From Burkholderia sp. BCC1644 (GTDB taxonomy: Bacteria; Pseudomonadota; Gammaproteobacteria; Burkholderiales; Burkholderiaceae), in NCBI RefSeq assembly GCF_902833225.1, contig NZ_CADFEI010000013.1, positions 162,877 through 226,876 on the forward strand: DNA of 64,000 nt, in the 5' to 3' direction. Of the stretch, positions 1-8,707 are shown piece by piece (position 1 is the first letter of the stretch; each line of letters begins with the position of its first letter). The notes below the pieces were generated by a model. That model saw only the letters and a program-made list of their open reading frames with translations. It was not told the DNA's origin and did not search any database. The translations under genes and the position numbers were made by a program.

Positions 1-741
1 ACGCTTCGCGACATAGCCGGTGACGGGCGCGGGCAGCACGTTGCGTGCGTACGCCAGATAGGCGTCGCGCACCTTCGACGCGGCCGCCTGTACATTCGGG
101 TGCTGATCGATCGTCGTACGGGCAGTCAATGCGCGGTTGGCGGCCGCCTGTTGGCGGGCGGCGTCGAGCGCGGCCCGCGCGGCCGCCACGGTGTCGCGTG
201 CGTGCGCGATATCTTCCGCAGACACCGCCCCCGTATCGGCAACGGCTGCGCGGCGGCGCAGATCGTCCTGGGCACGGACGAGATCGGACTGCTTCTGCGC
301 GACGTTCGCGGCATACAGATCGTCGTTCACGTACAGACTGCTCACCTGGCGCACGGTCTGGCCCAGTGCCGCTTCGGCGTTGCCGAGCGCGACTTTCGCA
401 TCGGCGGCGTCGAGCGTGACGACGGGATCGCCCGCCTTCACGATCTGCGTATCGTCGGCGTTCACGGCGACGACGGTGCCCGCCACCTGCGGCGTCAACT
501 GCACGAGATTGCCGCTGACGTACGCGTCGTCGGTGGATTCGTGATAGCGCGCAACCGTCAGGTAGTACACGCCATACGCAACCGACGCCGCGACGACCGT
601 CACGCCGAGCAGCGCCAGCAGCAGCCGGCGCCGGCGCGTCGAGCCGGCGCTCGCGACATCGTCGCCTCCAGACGGTGAAGCGTCACGATTCATGCGGGGG
701 GCATCGACCGGCTTGCGCACCGGCGGATTGATTTCGCTCAT
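1..741 (-). CDS. HlyD/EmrA-type membrane fusion protein of an efflux pump (C-terminus beyond window)
   Basis: Periplasmic adaptor of a tripartite pump. It would link an inner-membrane transporter, presumably encoded just outside the window, to the outer-membrane factor encoded upstream. The visible N-terminal 247 residues show a basic stretch followed by one membrane segment (LLLALLGVTVVAASVAYGVY), then the EmrA-like sequence STDDAYVSGN and QVAGTVVAV of the lipoyl/barrel-sandwich half, then an Ala/Gln/Arg-rich alpha-helical hairpin. I chose the ATG at 741 because GGAGA lies 6 bases before it; an in-frame ATG at 747 overlaps that ribosome site. It starts 34 bases after the outer-membrane factor on the same strand, so the two are probably cotranscribed. 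Open at the window edge. Confidence 0.9.
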   Translation of the reverse strand, partial: MSEINPPVRKPVDAPRMNRDASPSGGDDVASAGSTRRRRLLLALLGVTVVAASVAYGVYYLTVARYHESTDDAYVSGNLVQLTPQVAGTVVAVNADDTQIVKAGDPVVTLDAADAKVALGNAEAALGQTVRQVSSLYVNDDLYAANVAQKQSDLVRAQDDLRRRAAVADTGAVSAEDIAHARDTVAAARAALDAARQQAAANRALTARTTIDQHPNVQAAASKVRDAYLAYARNVLPAPVTGYVAKR

Positions 742-775
742 TTTCATTCTCCAGGCAGATTCGATCGATCGCCGC

Positions 776-2743
776 TCAGCGCGCGGCGACAGCAGGCAGG
801 GTCGTTCCGCGCGCGTCGGCACGCGCCGCGGCGCCGGTGCCTGCGAATGACGTGTCGACGAAACCGCCGCCCAGCGCGGAAGCGAGCGCGATCTGACGAT
901 CGCGGCGGTCCATGCGCAGATTCGCGACGCTCTGATCGGCGGAAAGCGCGTTGACGTCGGCATTCAACACGGTCAGTTGATTCGTCAGGCCGGCCTTGTA
1001 CTGGGTGAGCGCAAGCGCGGCCGCCTTCAGCGCGGCCTGCTGCGCGGTCTGCGCATCGACCAGCTGTGCGTCCGTCGAACGCACGTCGGCGACTTGCGTC
1101 GCGACCTCGCTCAGCGCGGTGACGAGCGCCTGGTTATAGGTCGCGACGGCAAGATCGAAGTCCGCGTAGCGTCCCTTCAGTTGCGCGCGGAGCGCGCCGG
1201 CGTCGAAGATCGGCAGGTGGATGGCCGGCCCGACCGACGCGGTACGGCTCGCCGCCGTCAGGAAGCGCCCGAAGCCAAACGCATCGAGTCCGATCGCGGC
1301 GCTCAGGTTGATGTCGGGATAAAACTCGGCTTTCGCTTCCTTCACGTCGTGCGCGAGCGCATCGATACGCCACCGCGCGGCGACGATGTCGGGGCGCCGG
1401 CTCACGAGATCCGCGGGCAGATTGTCGGGCAGGCGCACCTCGTTGCCGGTGCCGAGCGTCGGGCGCGCGATCCGCAGCCCGCGATCGGGACCGGCGCCGA
1501 TCAACGCGGCGATCTGGTAGCGCGTCGCGAGCATCCGGCCATCGAGCGATTTCAGCAATGCACGGCTCGTCGCGAGATTCGCGCGGGCGGTCTCGCGCTC
1601 GACCTGCGTGTCGAGCCCCGTCGCGATTCGGCCCACGGCGATGCGATCGATCCGTTCGCGCCGATCGATCTCCTGTTGCGCGATGTCATGCAGCAGGTGC
1701 AGGCGTGCAAGCTCGTTATAGGTGCGCGCGATCGCCGTCGCGAGTGTCAGCCTGACCGCTTCCGCGTCGGCGCGGCTCGCCTGCAGTCCGGACACCGACG
1801 CCTGCAGCGCCTCGCGTTTCTTGCCCCAGAGGTCGAGTTCATACGATGCGCCGAGGATGCCGCGATTCTCCGTCTGCCATGACCCGCCATACGGCGGCGG
1901 CACGAGCGCCGTTCCGGAAAACTGCTGGCGCGTGAGCGCGTAGCTGGCGTCGACACGCGGCATCGTCCCCGCTCGCGCGGATTCGCTATAAGCCTGGGCG
2001 GCCGCCACGCGCGCCCGCGCCTGGTCGAGCGTCGGGCTGCTCTTGAACGCCTCGTCGATCAACGATTTCAGCTGGCCGTCGCCGAACTGGTCGGCCCAAT
2101 CCGCGGTCGGCCAATGTCCTTGCTCGAACGGCAGGCTCTGTTGCGTCGCGTCATGCTGCGGATCGGTCATCGTCGCATCGCCGTGAATGCCGGCGTAGTT
2201 CACGCATGCCGACAACGTGCCTGCGACGATCACCGGCATCCCGGACTTGAATGCGCGCGCCGCATGCCGGCCCGCGATCGAGAGAATGTTCAATGCGGGT
2301 TCCTTCACCAGTGCGTACAGCGCCCGGATGCCGATCCACGGATTCCGCAAGCCGCGGCATACCTGCTCGCTGTGCCCGACGCCGCGCACGCACCAGCTGC
2401 AGAAGTGCTCGCAGTTGTTCGTCAGAAGCCGGTAGCGGTCCTCGCCGACGCGAGACCTGGCGCGCTCGACGACCGCCATCCCGGTATAGACGGCATCCGG
2501 TTCCGCCTGAACACGGATGTCCTCGCGCGCGGCGAAGCGACGCAACGGAATGCATTCCACCGGACAGCGTCGTGCGGAATGGTGGAAGCCGCCATAGTGA
2601 ATGACCAGTCCGTCCCCTGCGTAGATGCCGTGATGCGCATAGCCGTCACGGTCGCTGACGAGATGCGCGCCTGCGTCGATGCCGGGTGCCGCATCGATCG
2701 GCACGCGCGACGCCGTCGACGAGTCGAATTTCAAAGTGTCCAT
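776..2743 (-). CDS. LRAT-domain / NodT-family outer-membrane efflux lipoprotein fusion
   Basis: A 655-residue protein with two unrelated parts. Residues 1 to about 165 look like an LRAT (NlpC/P60 circularly permuted) cysteine acyltransferase domain: HHGIYAG with H38, VIHYGG with H49 and NNCEHF with C111 give the His-His-Cys set of the family. From about residue 169 it is a complete NodT/OprM-type outer-membrane factor with lipobox LSAC, a short hydrophobic stretch before it, and the usual pair of OEP repeats. The start at 2743 follows GGAGG by 6 bases; an in-frame ATG at 2785 has no such site. An internal ATG at 2239 would give a conventional lipoprotein precursor, but no good ribosome site precedes it. 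LRAT proteins are normally free-standing, so this fusion is unusual. The efflux assignment is firm; the acyltransferase role is inference. Confidence 0.88.
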   Translation of the reverse strand: MDTLKFDSSTASRVPIDAAPGIDAGAHLVSDRDGYAHHGIYAGDGLVIHYGGFHHSARRCPVECIPLRRFAAREDIRVQAEPDAVYTGMAVVERARSRVGEDRYRLLTNNCEHFCSWCVRGVGHSEQVCRGLRNPWIGIRALYALVKEPALNILSIAGRHAARAFKSGMPVIVAGTLSACVNYAGIHGDATMTDPQHDATQQSLPFEQGHWPTADWADQFGDGQLKSLIDEAFKSSPTLDQARARVAAAQAYSESARAGTMPRVDASYALTRQQFSGTALVPPPYGGSWQTENRGILGASYELDLWGKKREALQASVSGLQASRADAEAVRLTLATAIARTYNELARLHLLHDIAQQEIDRRERIDRIAVGRIATGLDTQVERETARANLATSRALLKSLDGRMLATRYQIAALIGAGPDRGLRIARPTLGTGNEVRLPDNLPADLVSRRPDIVAARWRIDALAHDVKEAKAEFYPDINLSAAIGLDAFGFGRFLTAASRTASVGPAIHLPIFDAGALRAQLKGRYADFDLAVATYNQALVTALSEVATQVADVRSTDAQLVDAQTAQQAALKAAALALTQYKAGLTNQLTVLNADVNALSADQSVANLRMDRRDRQIALASALGGGFVDTSFAGTGAAARADARGTTLPAVAAR

Positions 2744-2794
2744 CGCAAGCCTCCGATTGCGTATGTGTGCCGCATGTCGCGTCACCGATGGGCC

Positions 2795-2810
2795 GCTTGC
2801 GTGCGCAAGC
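2795..2810. promoter_or_regulatory. 7-bp inverted repeat upstream of the efflux operon, possible operator
   Basis: GCTTGCG and CGCAAGC face each other across a 2-base spacer, 52 bases upstream of the chosen start of the LRAT/efflux gene. Size and place suit a TetR- or MarR-type repressor site, but no regulator gene lies next to it. The 456-base divergent gap 2744-3199 also holds two direct copies of GGTGCAAAGA (2929-2938 and 2974-2983). No gene is supported there. Confidence 0.35.
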
Positions 2811-3199
2811 CGAAGATCGGCCGCATTGCCTTGCCGTCATACTAGGAGCCGCATGCATGCTCAGGTAGACCCGTATCCGAACACTTTCCCGTTCCTCATC
2901 GGCACCAATCGGCCGCACCACTGCAGTCGGTGCAAAGACCGACGCAACCGCTGCCCGGCGGTCCTGCCGCATTGGTGCAAAGAGGGCAACACCATGCATC
3001 CCTGGTTGATCTGGCCGGGCGGCGCGTCTTTGCCTAGCATGCAAGAGCGCTGGGGCCATCCTTCGGATGGCGGTCATGGGGAACGACCTGCAGGCGAGGA
3101 CTGCACCATTGCGCCGATTCGCTTCGACACAAGACGCATCGTTCAGATCCGGACGGCTCGGAACGCGCGCGTCGGTCAATACAAGCATCCGGGAGGCAT

Positions 3200-3700
3200 A
3201 TGGAGAACGAGAGGTTGCAACCTCCGTCACTGACACTGCTCGACAAATACCGCGGGCGAGAATTCGCCACGCTCTACACCACCACGGTCACCGTCTCCGG
3301 CGGCCCATCAGGTCATGGCCGTGCATCGGGCGTCGCACGATCCGACGACGGCTGTCTCGCCCTCGATCTGCGATTGCCGACCGAACTCGGCGGGCCTGGT
3401 GGCGGGACCAACCCCGAACAGCTTCTCGCGGCCGGCTACGCCGCGTGCTTTCACGGCGCGCTGAGCCTGCTCGCGCAACGCGACCGGATCGACATCCGGG
3501 AAACGACCGTGGCTGTCGAAGTCTCGTTCGGTCGCGATCCGGTCGATGGCGGATATGCGCTGACCGCCAATGTCACCATCCGCATGCCGGGAGTGGACCA
3601 GCAGGTCGCGGAGCGTCTCGTCCGCGACACGGAGCGCCTGTGCCCCTATTCGAAGATGGCGCGGCAGGGAATCTGCAGTGTCGTCGCCGTGTCGGGGTAG
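3200..3700 (+). CDS. Ohr/OsmC family organic hydroperoxide reductase
   Basis: Thiol peroxidase expected to reduce organic hydroperoxides in the cytoplasm, using a reactive and a resolving cysteine. Both are present: C83 in CFHGAL and C148 in CPYSKM, together with the NPEQLLAAGYAAC signature of the Ohr branch. At 166 residues it is about 20 residues longer than usual Ohr proteins, the extra part being at the N-terminus. The start follows GGGAGG closely. An AhpD-like protein and a cupin follow on the same strand. No OhrR-type repressor gene is nearby. The family is certain; assignment to Ohr rather than general OsmC rests on the motifs. Confidence 0.9.
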   Translation: MENERLQPPSLTLLDKYRGREFATLYTTTVTVSGGPSGHGRASGVARSDDGCLALDLRLPTELGGPGGGTNPEQLLAAGYAACFHGALSLLAQRDRIDIRETTVAVEVSFGRDPVDGGYALTANVTIRMPGVDQQVAERLVRDTERLCPYSKMARQGICSVVAVSG

Positions 3701-3885
3701 TGAACGTCAACGGCGCGGCCACGCACCCGTCGTGCGATTGGTGCCGAAGCGGCAACATAGTGCGCACGTTGCGGGCACTACTGGCCCGCAAGTCCCGCGA
3801 TTACGATGGTTTCCAGGGCGGTCGTGCAATGAATGGTCATATGCAGGATCGATAGTCCAGCTTCAGAAAATCAGGAGAACGGATC

Positions 3886-4365
3886 ATGACGCAACGTATC
3901 AACTACTTTCAGCAATCGCCGGAGCTGACCAAGAAGCTCGTCGAACTCGACGGGCTGCTTCAGAAGACGACGATCGAGGTGCCGGTCCGCGAGCTCGTCG
4001 AGATTCGGGCGTCGCAGCTCAACGGCTGCGCGTTCTGCGTCGACATGCACATCAAGATGGCGAAGATCCACGGCGAGCGCGAACTGCGCGTGCATCACGT
4101 CGCGATCTGGCGCGAGTCGCCGCTGTTCTCGCCGCGCGAGCGTGCCGCACTCGAATGGACCGAGACGCTGACGCAGCTGTCGTCGCACGGTGTGGCGGAC
4201 GATCTGTACGAACGCGTGCGGGCCCACTTTTCCGAGAAGGAACTGTCGGATCTCACCTTCCTCGTGGGGGCGATCAACAGCTGGAACCGGCTGAACGTCG
4301 CGTTCCGCATCGTGCCCGGCTCGTTCGACAAGATGTTCGGGCTCGACAAGGCCAACCTGGAGTAA
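3886..4365 (+). CDS. AhpD-like carboxymuconolactone decarboxylase family protein
   Basis: Small all-helical protein with the AhpD redox centre: C48 and C51 in CAFCVDMH with H55, the CxxC-x3-H arrangement of alkylhydroperoxidase AhpD. It probably reduces peroxides or carries reducing equivalents for a partner. The 159-residue length is normal for the group. AGGAG lies 9 bases before the ATG. It follows ohr after 185 bases and precedes the cupin gene by only 4 bases, so the latter two are likely cotranscribed. True substrates of this subgroup are not known. Confidence 0.9.
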   Translation: MTQRINYFQQSPELTKKLVELDGLLQKTTIEVPVRELVEIRASQLNGCAFCVDMHIKMAKIHGERELRVHHVAIWRESPLFSPRERAALEWTETLTQLSSHGVADDLYERVRAHFSEKELSDLTFLVGAINSWNRLNVAFRIVPGSFDKMFGLDKANLE

Positions 4366-4369
4366 CGAC

Positions 4370-4774
4370 ATGAAACGCATCGTGCTCGCGCTTGCACCGC
4401 TTGCGCTGTCGCTGCTGATACCCGCTCAGCCGGCCGCCGCCGCACCGCAAGCCAACGTTACGCAGCTGACCACGGAACCCTTGCCCGAGTATCCGGGCAA
4501 GGAAGTCGAGATGATCGTCGTGGACTATCCGCCCGGCAGCGTCGATCCCGTCCATCGCCACGACGCACACGCATTCGTCTACGTGCTCGACGGCAGCATC
4601 GTGATGGGCCTGAACGGCGGCAAGGAGGTCACGCTACACGCCGGCGACACGTTCCACGAAGGCCCGGAAGACGTGCACACGGTCGGACGGAACGCCAGCA
4701 GCACGAAGCCGGCAAGATTCGTCGTGTTCCTGATCAAGAACAAGGGGGCGCCGGTCCTCACGCCCGTGAAGTAA
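4370..4774 (+). CDS. secreted cupin-domain protein
   Basis: A 134-residue protein with a clear signal peptide (hydrophobic LALAPLALSLLIP, cleavage near AAAAP) and one cupin barrel. Metal-ligand motifs are visible: HRHDAH in cupin motif 1 and the HAGDTFHEGPEDVH region in motif 2. It is probably periplasmic and metal-binding. The gene follows the AhpD-like gene after 4 bases, which suggests a shared peroxide or small-molecule detoxification role. That role is inference; many such cupins have no known substrate. Confidence 0.82.
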   Translation: MKRIVLALAPLALSLLIPAQPAAAAPQANVTQLTTEPLPEYPGKEVEMIVVDYPPGSVDPVHRHDAHAFVYVLDGSIVMGLNGGKEVTLHAGDTFHEGPEDVHTVGRNASSTKPARFVVFLIKNKGAPVLTPVK

Positions 4775-4789
4775 CGGAACCACTTGCGA

Positions 4790-4809
4790 GGCCCGGCAAC
4801 ACGCGGGCC
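4790..4809 (+). terminator. possible terminator hairpin after the cupin gene
   Basis: GGCCCG and CGGGCC form a 6-bp stem with an 8-base loop, 16 bases after the cupin stop; a T-rich stretch is only weakly present (GTCGTTGGTTT). A second inverted repeat, GATCCGC/GCGGATC, lies at 4873-4895. The rest of 4775-5210 is AT-rich with no supportable gene. Confidence 0.35.
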
Positions 4810-5210
4810 GCGTCGTTGGTTTCAAGGGAAGCGACGAGTTGAATGCATGCCGCCGGGTATTAGTCCAAACTCGATCCGCCGTTGATATGCGGATCACTAA
4901 CATACTGATTTAAAATTATAAATATTTAGGGCCGCAGTCCAGGGCTTGGCCCCGCTTAAGATCATCTAACCGGAAAGCGCACGGGAATCAAAGCCCCCGG
5001 TCGAGAGTCCTTGCTGCCCACTTCACAGTACCCCTTCAAAACCCGCTCAAACGCCTTGCCAGTTTGATACACTGCCTGACATTCACCCTACACACGAACA
5101 ATTGCCTCCAGATAGTCGGCAATAAATCAAATTCAGTCTAATTGATTCCGAATGTTCGGATTTTAGAATTCCAATCACGCGTTAACTTTCGACGGAAAGG
5201 ATCACGATTT

Positions 5211-5719
5211 ATGGCAGTCGATCCGCAGGCACCTCAATCTGCCCACGTGCGTCTCGATCGTCATGTGACCTTTCTGAACGAAGACTCAGGCAATCTCGAG
5301 TTGCTGGCGGATACCGCGACTGCCGCATTTGACGCCCATCAGCCATGAGGGGCCGGTCGATGCCGGCACGATCCCCGTCGCCGGACGGGAATGTCAGCTT
5401 GGGCTCGCGATTGCATTCGGCTTGCCGGCGAGTTTTGCCGCCCTCTCGTTCGTCGGCCGGCAGTCCGACACCGAAAGGCGGGCCGCGCCCGTTGGACGTA
5501 ACGCTCCGGGCGCATATCGACCTGTTGCTCGCGGCGGGCGTGACGGACGAGTTCCAGCTAACGCGCGCAACGGTCGAACATGTGCTGCCCCGGCAATTCG
5601 GCGACGAGCAGGTCAACGATCCGACGTTTCAGTCGATTGCGAATCGGGTGACGCAAGCCATTCTGGAAGACGGCAACCTCAAGGACGACCTGATGGCAGC
5701 ATTTGCACTTCGAAAGTAA
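5211..5719 (+). pseudogene. frameshifted small gene of unknown function
   Basis: Three consecutive stretches read well in three different frames, each with G/C-rich third codon positions. 5211 to 5346 begins MAVDPQAPQSAHVRLDRHV. About 5340 to 5465 includes VAGRECQLGLAIAFGLPAS. About 5480 to 5719 includes DVTLRAHIDLLLAAGVTDEF and ends with a stop at 5719. The simplest reading is one ancestral gene of roughly 165 codons with two frameshifts. GGAAAGGA precedes the ATG at 5211. The alternative is two real small genes overlapping at ATGA (5345), but the start of the second would be low-complexity Arg/Ser/Pro sequence. It sits 40 bases before the glycosyltransferase gene. I do not recognise the family. 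Confidence 0.5.
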
Positions 5720-5758
5720 CGTTCGTCGGACTGAGCCAACGCACTTCACGGGGGTAAA

Positions 5759-7021
5759 TTGACAAGCGACCAAACCGCGCTCGACAGCGCATACAAGACC
5801 TACCTCCGCGACAGATCCGCGAGCACCGGACTCGCGCTGTGTCGGGCGCTCAGACTTTCCGGTCACGCAGAAGAAGCCATACGGGTGCTGAAAGAACTCG
5901 CAGACCGGGTTGAAGATCCGTTTTTTCGTGCGCAGATCGGTATTGACATGAACCTTCTCGGCCTTTTTCCGCAGGCCGAAACCCTATTGATTCAATCGCT
6001 CTCGGCGCTTCACCACGAACCTGACCTGAGAGCCTTGCAAGCTGAACTCGTGATCTCGCAGTACGCTCAAGGTCGTTTTCACGAGGCCCACGCCCTTAAT
6101 CGCAGGTCGCGCGATGCTTGGGCGCGAGCCGGTGTGGTTTCAAATCCTTATCCGGCTCATACCAGCGAGTATCAGCGAATTGTCAAAAAATTCCTTCGAT
6201 TTGACGAATCTGCCGCCGGGAAACGCGTACTCATCATTCAGGAAGGCGGCCTGGGCGATGTGATCATGTTTTCCCGGTACTTGCACTTGTTACGGGATGA
6301 AGGTGCTGCGACTATCGTATTACAGGCACCAGCCATTCTGGCGCCGATATTCGCCTCCTATAACTGGATCACAATTGTCGAGAACGCCAGCGATGCAATT
6401 GATCAAAGTGATTGCATCATCTGTACCTTTGATCTCTTTATCCGGTATCAAAAAACGCAATACTTCCCAAGCTGGGCAGAAGCCTATGTACATGCGCCGG
6501 CTGGACGAGAAATGGCGAAGCTTGCGGCTGACACTTTCAGCAATCGACGCAATGGAGTTCGCGAGATAGGCTTGATCTGGCGCAGCAATGCTGCGGTGCG
6601 TCATGAACCTTATCGGTCAATCTCGCTGCAGCAACTCGCCCCATTGTTCAGTTCGTCTGCGTGCCGTTTTCATGCGCTACAGTTCGGCACGATTACCGAC
6701 GAAGAACATGCACTGCTGGATAAACACGGCATTGGCATCATTGGCGGCGAGCTGCGTGATCTCGGTGATACGGCCGTCATTCTCAATGAGCTGGATTTAC
6801 TGATCACGGTGGATACGGGGCCGGCCCACCTCGCTGGAGCACTTGGACGGCCTGTATGGGTGTTGCTGTCGGCGGCATGCGACGAACGCTGGTACAACTG
6901 CCATCGCGATACGCCGTGGTACAGGTCCATGCAGCTATATCGGCAAGCAACACTCGGTGACTGGAGCAGGCCCGTATCGGAGATGGCCGGTGCTTTGGCT
7001 GGCAATCACGCAACAGGGTGA
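5759..7021 (+). CDS. GT9-like glycosyltransferase with N-terminal TPR-type helices
   Basis: A 420-residue protein. The first 130 residues are helical and repeat-like. From about residue 155 it resembles the ADP-heptose transferase/GT9 fold: IIQEGGLGDVIMFSRYL at the nucleotide-sugar lobe, and later LLITVDTGPAHLAGALGRP, the hallmark C-terminal motif. Such TPR-GT9 proteins are common in Burkholderia and probably transfer a sugar to a protein or surface glycan; the acceptor is unknown. The start is TTG at 5759 after GGGGG. GC content is lower than in the flanking core genes. It converges on the remnants at 7075-7500 and the DUF2827 gene. Confidence 0.78.
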   Translation: MTSDQTALDSAYKTYLRDRSASTGLALCRALRLSGHAEEAIRVLKELADRVEDPFFRAQIGIDMNLLGLFPQAETLLIQSLSALHHEPDLRALQAELVISQYAQGRFHEAHALNRRSRDAWARAGVVSNPYPAHTSEYQRIVKKFLRFDESAAGKRVLIIQEGGLGDVIMFSRYLHLLRDEGAATIVLQAPAILAPIFASYNWITIVENASDAIDQSDCIICTFDLFIRYQKTQYFPSWAEAYVHAPAGREMAKLAADTFSNRRNGVREIGLIWRSNAAVRHEPYRSISLQQLAPLFSSSACRFHALQFGTITDEEHALLDKHGIGIIGGELRDLGDTAVILNELDLLITVDTGPAHLAGALGRPVWVLLSAACDERWYNCHRDTPWYRSMQLYRQATLGDWSRPVSEMAGALAGNHATG

Positions 7022-7074
7022 TCGCAGCGCGGGAATCGCGTTGATGTCCCGCCTCGACGATGATTTGCCGGCCG

Positions 7075-7330
7075 TCATTCCATGCGGCGCAAAACTTCCC
7101 GCTCCGATCTCAATGCATCACGAACAGCCTCGGTGACACGCCGCCAGTTTCCGGGAGCCGCCTGCCGGAAAATTCGGACATTCGGATACCAGCGCCTCGT
7201 GTCGCTTTTCGTTCCCCTGCGCCCTTCCCGCGCGCCGAGCATGACCCACGCAGGCAGGCCCAGCGTGCCTGCCAGATGCACAGATGGTCAGATCCAGGGA
7301 TGTCGCAAATAGACAGCAGCGACCGCGCCA
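7075..7330 (-). pseudogene. C-terminal remnant of a second GT9-like glycosyltransferase
   Basis: The minus strand encodes MHLAGTLGLPAWVMLG followed by WYPNVRIFRQAAPGNWRRV. This matches the closing part of the GT9 fold, as in the intact gene next door (AHLAGALGRPVWVLL, then WYRSMQLYRQATLGDW). No start or N-terminal two-thirds is present, and the part just before reads in a different frame (SLLSICDIPGSDHLC), so the gene is broken by at least one frameshift as well as truncation. It abuts the IS66 remnant, which may mark the insertion that destroyed it. Confidence 0.6.
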
Positions 7331-7337
7331 CGTGGTG

Positions 7338-7500
7338 CCACGGCAGCAGCGCGTCTACGCGGTTGGCCGAATGGTCGGCAATGCGCCAAGCATCATGTAT
7401 TTTCCGGCGCGCGTGTGCCATACAGACGGCTTCATGGATGGTGCCGTGGTACTTGTCCGTCGGCGCTCGGCCTCTGATGCTACGAGCGGACGCAACGTTT
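7338..7500 (-). mobile_element. IS66-family transposase (TnpC) remnant with internal deletion
   Basis: One minus-strand frame encodes TIHEAVCMAHARRKIHD and, only a few residues later, RIADHSANRVDALLPW. In IS66 TnpC proteins the first matches the conserved middle motif (EAxCWAHxRRKxxD) and the second the extreme C-terminus (RIADHPxNRIxELLPW); these normally lie some 150-200 residues apart. So this is an internally deleted fragment, not a functional element. No terminal inverted repeats or tnpA/tnpB genes were seen. Confidence 0.72.
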
Positions 7501-7521
7501 CCTGAAGCGGGACGATCGATT

Positions 7522-8643
7522 TCACTCAAAAAGCCCGAGAAGCAACTTGTCATACGCTTCGATCTGCTTCGGATTGGTGGACAAAAACCGGCCGATTTTT
7601 TCTCGTTGCTGATTTCGATAATCCTGCCAACTCTCGTCGTGAAATTCGATCGCTCGCTCGAGTTGCCGACAGCCTTCATCCACGTCGTTCTTATTATAAA
7701 AGTAACCTAACTCGCGGCAGAGGTCGGCGTTATGAACCAGTGCGTAACCGTTCCAGCAAACATCGAAATAGAAATAATTCAGCGCAAGCCCTGATTGATG
7801 GGAGATGACAATATCTGTGAATTCCGAAAGAAACTGAGGCGTATTGTGGTACCCGACGAAGCTTATTTTTGAATCTCGCACAAGGTCCAGATGATGCACA
7901 ACGCCGATGAATTCTGGGCTGCTTTTTGCAAGATGTTCCGTGTTCGTCGCATGCACATAGGATATTTTTGCGCCGAGCTTCCGGTAACCCAATTCCGCGA
8001 TCAAGATCGGGTAGAGGCAAAACTTGGTGACGTCGATATTCGGCTCCATGACGGACAACCGCTTCGGTTGTCCGGTCGGGCGATACTCCCCGCGATGCGG
8101 GAGCGCGGCCGAACGTTCTTCCACGCAGATCGGATCCCAGACGAACGGTACTTCGCGAACAGGCTGACGCCGCAATACGCTGAAGTAGCCGGCGCTGGTA
8201 TCGGCGACTTGCGGGATGATCCACACCTGGTCGTAACGCTGGTTGATGAATACCGTTTCAGCATGCCGCCTGCCGAAAATCATCGCTTGCATCATGTGCA
8301 CGTATTCGGGACCGCAACAGTAGCTCACGACTTTCGTGCCACGCGCCTGCAGATACGCGGTTTGCTGTTGATCGATTTGGCCGCCGAGCTCGATAAGAAC
8401 ATCGAGCGAATCTTTCGCGTCGTCGAAGGAGCACACCGGAAACTGCCCGAGATCCCACGGAAGATCGGACGAGACCTTGACGCTCGTTGTGTTGACGAGC
8501 GTGACCTGATGACCGAGCGGCGAGTGCTGAAAGAGCTTCATCAGGTACAGGGCGTTCTGCTTGATGCCGTTGACCCAAAGGCTCTCCGTCGCGTGGTGAA
8601 GGCCGATTGTGATGCCGATGTGGAGTGATCGCGCTGAACTCAT
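7522..8643 (-). CDS. DUF2827 family protein, putative glycosyltransferase
   Basis: A 373-residue protein that I match to DUF2827 by its opening (IGITIGLHHATESLWVNGI, then QNALYLMKLFQHSPL) and by the order of later blocks (ELGGQID, SYCCGPEYVHMM, VWDPICVEE, LSVMEPNIDVTKFCLYPI). The alternating beta/alpha pattern suggests a GT-B-like fold, and DUF2827 genes often sit beside TPR/GT9 genes in Burkholderia, so a glycosylation role is likely but unproven. No signal peptide or membrane segment. It is convergent with the intact GT9 gene, separated by decayed sequence. The start ATG has no strong ribosome site. Confidence 0.72.
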   Translation of the reverse strand: MSSARSLHIGITIGLHHATESLWVNGIKQNALYLMKLFQHSPLGHQVTLVNTTSVKVSSDLPWDLGQFPVCSFDDAKDSLDVLIELGGQIDQQQTAYLQARGTKVVSYCCGPEYVHMMQAMIFGRRHAETVFINQRYDQVWIIPQVADTSAGYFSVLRRQPVREVPFVWDPICVEERSAALPHRGEYRPTGQPKRLSVMEPNIDVTKFCLYPILIAELGYRKLGAKISYVHATNTEHLAKSSPEFIGVVHHLDLVRDSKISFVGYHNTPQFLSEFTDIVISHQSGLALNYFYFDVCWNGYALVHNADLCRELGYFYNKNDVDEGCRQLERAIEFHDESWQDYRNQQREKIGRFLSTNPKQIEAYDKLLLGLFE

Positions 8644-8707
8644 TGGGTCCCCGGTGTGCTCATCAAGTAGCGAACGAGATCATACCGCCCCCGCTTTTTC
8701 CGGGCGG

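Noticed and set aside
7022..7521. Intact IS66 element
   Set aside because: Only two motifs of TnpC remain, in an internally deleted fragment, with no terminal repeats, TnpA or TnpB.
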